Of a stretch of DNA of 64,000 nt, positions 61,756 through 64,000 are shown one piece after another; the stretch's first letter is position 1, and each line of letters starts with the position of its first letter. The notes beneath the pieces are model-generated. The model did no database searches and was not told where the DNA came from. It was given only the letters and a program-made list of their open reading frames with translations. Location: positions 4,712,001 through 4,776,000 of the forward strand of contig NZ_CP033926.1 in the NCBI RefSeq assembly GCF_003815775.1, written 5' to 3'. Position numbers and translations under genes: made by a program. This DNA comes from Chryseobacterium joostei (GTDB lineage Bacteria > Bacteroidota > Bacteroidia > Flavobacteriales > Weeksellaceae).

Positions 61756-62307
61756 ATGCTTTATACAATAATCAAAGCGCTGCACATTATTTTTATGGTA
61801 AGCTATTTTGCGGGGATTTTCTATCTCGTAAGAATCTTCGTTTACTATAAGGATACCGATGAATTTCCGGAAGATAAAAAGAAAATTTTGAGAGAGCAGT
61901 ACACCTTTATGGCCCGCAGACTGTGGAATATTATTACTGTTCCGGCCGGAGTCATTATGGCGGTATGTGGATTGGTTATGATCTTTTTAAATCCGGGTTT
62001 AATGAAGATGGGTTGGTTTCATTTAAAGCTCACATTCCTGATCGGTCTTGCCGTTTATCACTACTGGTGCTGGAAGAAAGTGCTTCGTTTAAAAGCGCTT
62101 AACGGGAATACTTTAGAAACGGCCAATATCAAATTGAGACAAGCCAACGAAATTGCTACATTTATTTTGTTTCTTGTTGTATTTACCGTGATTTTAAAAG
62201 CCATGGTAATTACATACTGGTGGCAATTAATTACAGGATTTTTCGTTCTTGTATTTCTGATCATGATGACCGTAAAACTTGTTAATAAGAATAAAAAAAA
62301 GAAATAA
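61756..62307 (+). CDS. hemJ: Protoporphyrinogen oxidase HemJ (CopD/UPF0093 family)
   Basis: A 183-residue protein with four or five membrane helices. The N-terminal helix IIKALHIIFMVSYFAGIFYLVRIFVY holds the conserved histidine of HemJ, followed by ARRLWNIITVPAGVIM and WFHLKLTFLIGLAVYHYWCWKK (motifs in order; the second His/Trp rich helix). HemJ oxidises protoporphyrinogen IX in heme synthesis and is the usual enzyme where HemG and HemY are absent. Length is slightly above the 140-150 residues of many members. CopD-like protein is the broader alternative. Confidence 0.88.
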   Translation: MLYTIIKALHIIFMVSYFAGIFYLVRIFVYYKDTDEFPEDKKKILREQYTFMARRLWNIITVPAGVIMAVCGLVMIFLNPGLMKMGWFHLKLTFLIGLAVYHYWCWKKVLRLKALNGNTLETANIKLRQANEIATFILFLVVFTVILKAMVITYWWQLITGFFVLVFLIMMTVKLVNKNKKKK

Positions 62308-62367
62308 TTGTGAAAGTAGGACATGTGCCCTAATGCATTCCTAATTATTACATTCTACTAAAAAACT

Positions 62368-63096
62368 ATGATTGCAATTTTAAAGAAAGAACTTTGGAGT
62401 TACTTTGGAAACTGGAGCGCATGGGTAATCATTGCCGCATTCAGTTTGATCACGACTCTTTTCCTGTTCTTTTTCGACAACGATTCTAATATTTTTGAGA
62501 TCGGGGCAGCATCGCTGCAGAGTTATTTTGTTTTAGTTCCGTGGCTGTTGATGTTTATCATTCCGGCACTTTCAATGAAGACTTTCGCTGAAGAACAGCA
62601 AACCGGAACACTGAACTGGCTTTTTTCACAACCGTTAAAGGTTTCAGATCTTGTAATGGGAAAATTCCTTTCAGTATGGATTGTCGGGGTTTTATGCCTG
62701 ATTCCATCACTGATTTATCTCTATACTGTATATGTTTTAGGAGTTCCGGAGGGAAATATTGACCTAGGAATGACTTTCGGAAGCTATATAGGACTGATTA
62801 TTCTGATTGCTGCTTTTTCAGGAGTTGGAATTTTAGCCTCTTCATTATCACAAAACCAGATCATGGCTTATCTGTTGGGTGTTTTCATGTGCTTTATTAT
62901 GTATTTTGGAATTGAGCAGCTGGCAAGCTATAAATTATTAGGAGGAGCAGACTTTATTCTTCAGAATATAGGTTTCTATCAACATTTTCTAGGCTTTACA
63001 AGAGGCCTTGTAGATGTAAAGGATGTAGCCTACTTTATTCTGGTGATCGGTGCTTCATTAGTATTGTCTAATCATTTTATTAACAAAAAGAAGTAG
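62368..63096 (+). CDS. gldF: Gliding motility ABC transporter permease GldF
   Basis: A 242-residue protein with six membrane helices and the ABC-2 permease pattern: short N-terminal MIAILKKELWSYFGNWSAWV, AEEQQTGTLNWLFSQPLKVSDLVMGKFLSVW, and later ILASSLSQNQIMAYLLG (key motifs). In Flavobacterium johnsoniae GldA, GldF and GldG form an ABC transporter required for gliding. gldG follows after four bases, the same order as in that species; the ATPase gldA is not in the window. Present also in non-gliding relatives, so motility is not implied. Confidence 0.93.
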   Translation: MIAILKKELWSYFGNWSAWVIIAAFSLITTLFLFFFDNDSNIFEIGAASLQSYFVLVPWLLMFIIPALSMKTFAEEQQTGTLNWLFSQPLKVSDLVMGKFLSVWIVGVLCLIPSLIYLYTVYVLGVPEGNIDLGMTFGSYIGLIILIAAFSGVGILASSLSQNQIMAYLLGVFMCFIMYFGIEQLASYKLLGGADFILQNIGFYQHFLGFTRGLVDVKDVAYFILVIGASLVLSNHFINKKK

Positions 63097-63100
63097 AATT

Positions 63101-64000
63101 ATGAAGAAGATCAATGCTAAATCTCCATTTGGAATTTTCTTATTTGCTATTGTTCCTTTGGTTATTATTCTGACCTATTCAGGGATCAGACTGGACCTGA
63201 CAAAGGAAAAAAGATACACCCTTTCTGAGAGTACCATTAAGGTATTGGAATCTGTTAAGAAGCCTTTAACCGTTGAAGTTTATCTTGAGGGAGACTTTCC
63301 GGCAAGCTTTAAGCAGCTTCAGGGAGAAACGAAGTTTATGCTGGAAGAATTCAGAAAAATTAATTCAAAGATTGATTTTAAATTCATCGATCCGTTGAAG
63401 TCTAAAATACCTGCAGATAGCTTGGCGGCAATGGGAATGCAGCCATCATACCTTCCAGATTCCAAGGATGGGAAGTTCTCACAGATTACTATTTTTCCGT
63501 ACGCTGTTATTAAATATAATAAAACAGGAGTTTCCATTCCTTTAATCGTTCAGCAAACAGGTATAGATGCTGATCAACAACTTACAAGATCCATTGAGGG
63601 ATTAGAATACAGCCTTGTTTCAAATATTAAAAATATTGCTGCCGATAAAAGAAAAAAAGTAGGTATTTTGGTTAATCAGGATGAATTAAGCCCTGATGAA
63701 TTCCAGGGATTTGTACAACTGGCGATGGAAAATTATGATGCAGGCCCCATTATTCCTAAAAATCAAACAGAGCTTAGCCTTGAAGATCTTCCTTTATTGA
63801 AGCAGATGAGCGCTTTGGTTATTGCAAAGCCGAGAAAAGCCTTTACAGATAATGAAAAAGTGATTCTTGACCAATATATTATGAATGGCGGGAAAACACT
63901 TTGGATGATTGATGCGGTGAATGCTGAAATGGATACATTAACTCGATCTAAAAAAGTAATGCCTTTCCCAATTGATATTAATATGACAGATTTCTTCTTC
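63101..64000 (+). CDS. gldG: Gliding motility ABC transporter auxiliary protein GldG (5' part, runs off window)
   Basis: The first 300 codons of a longer gene, with no stop before base 64000. ATG 63101 is four bases after the gldF stop. An N-terminal membrane helix (IFLFAIVPLVIILTYSGI, about 11-28) is followed by the conserved LDLTKEKRYTLSESTIKVLESVKKPLTVEVYL block and an extracytoplasmic GldG/ABC-type auxiliary domain (KVGILVNQDELSPDEFQGF, LWMIDAVNAEMDTL). It is the partner of GldF. The full protein is usually about 550 residues, so roughly the last 45 per cent is missing here. Confidence 0.92.
   Translation, partial: MKKINAKSPFGIFLFAIVPLVIILTYSGIRLDLTKEKRYTLSESTIKVLESVKKPLTVEVYLEGDFPASFKQLQGETKFMLEEFRKINSKIDFKFIDPLKSKIPADSLAAMGMQPSYLPDSKDGKFSQITIFPYAVIKYNKTGVSIPLIVQQTGIDADQQLTRSIEGLEYSLVSNIKNIAADKRKKVGILVNQDELSPDEFQGFVQLAMENYDAGPIIPKNQTELSLEDLPLLKQMSALVIAKPRKAFTDNEKVILDQYIMNGGKTLWMIDAVNAEMDTLTRSKKVMPFPIDINMTDFFF

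Noticed and set aside
1..64000. CRISPR array, rRNA, tRNA, insertion sequence or prophage
   Set aside because: No evenly spaced direct repeats, no cloverleaf or rRNA-like segment in the gaps, and no transposase, integrase or phage structural gene was found.

Overview
The window is a 64 kb chromosomal segment of a low-GC Bacteroidota bacterium of class Flavobacteriia, most likely Chryseobacterium or a close relative. The evidence is the -7 promoter box TAnnTTTG seen before many genes, four secreted proteins with C-terminal type IX secretion (T9SS) sorting tails, the gliding genes gldF/gldG at the right edge, and an Elizabethkingia-type glycosylasparaginase. Fifty-one protein-coding genes are called. 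The last (gldG) runs off the window. No rRNA, tRNA, CRISPR array, insertion sequence or prophage was recognised.

Layout. 0-13 kb: a propeller-like lipoprotein, a membrane-anchored helix-hairpin-helix protein, a MerR regulator, a T9SS-exported M12B-like protease, an AraC regulator, an orphan ccoG, an SMP-30 lipoprotein, a DbpA-like helicase and rpsA. 13.7-18.6 kb: a T9SS-exported M36 protease, a DMT transporter and a secreted alpha/beta hydrolase. 18.6-25.7 kb: a seven-gene accessory island built around a DUF4280 (PAAR-like) spike protein and a 911-residue partner two bases downstream, followed by a lipoprotein and membrane or small proteins that look like immunity candidates. 25.7-36.3 kb: an MFS/AraC divergent pair, an SRPBCC protein, rplS, a T9SS metallophosphoesterase with three tandem DWxGIY modules, a YwqK-like repeat protein, the two subunits of a 3-oxoacid CoA-transferase and a DUF4197 protein.

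36.5-43 kb: a GH20 hexosaminidase, then a sulfur module (Crp-type regulator, TauE/SafE permease, persulfide-dioxygenase/rhodanese fusion, two YeeE/YedE proteins). A 21-bp sequence is repeated almost exactly upstream of the permease and the dioxygenase genes, which makes a shared regulator site likely. 43-47 kb: a tripartite efflux operon resembling yiaW-yiaV plus a TolC-type lipoprotein, with its own Crp-type gene upstream. 47-52 kb: glycosylasparaginase, a lipoprotein, cutC and a beta-mannosidase. Together with the GH20 enzyme these can dismantle the core of N-linked glycans. 52-64 kb: mostly housekeeping genes (AEC transporter, priA, PBP4, T9SS M1 peptidase, cupin/JmjC-like protein, kbl, hemJ, gldF, gldG).

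Starts were moved inward for nine genes because the longer reading frame overlaps a promoter or terminator, or lacks a signal peptide or ATG at its end. All family calls rest on motifs read directly from the translated sequence. No database search was possible.
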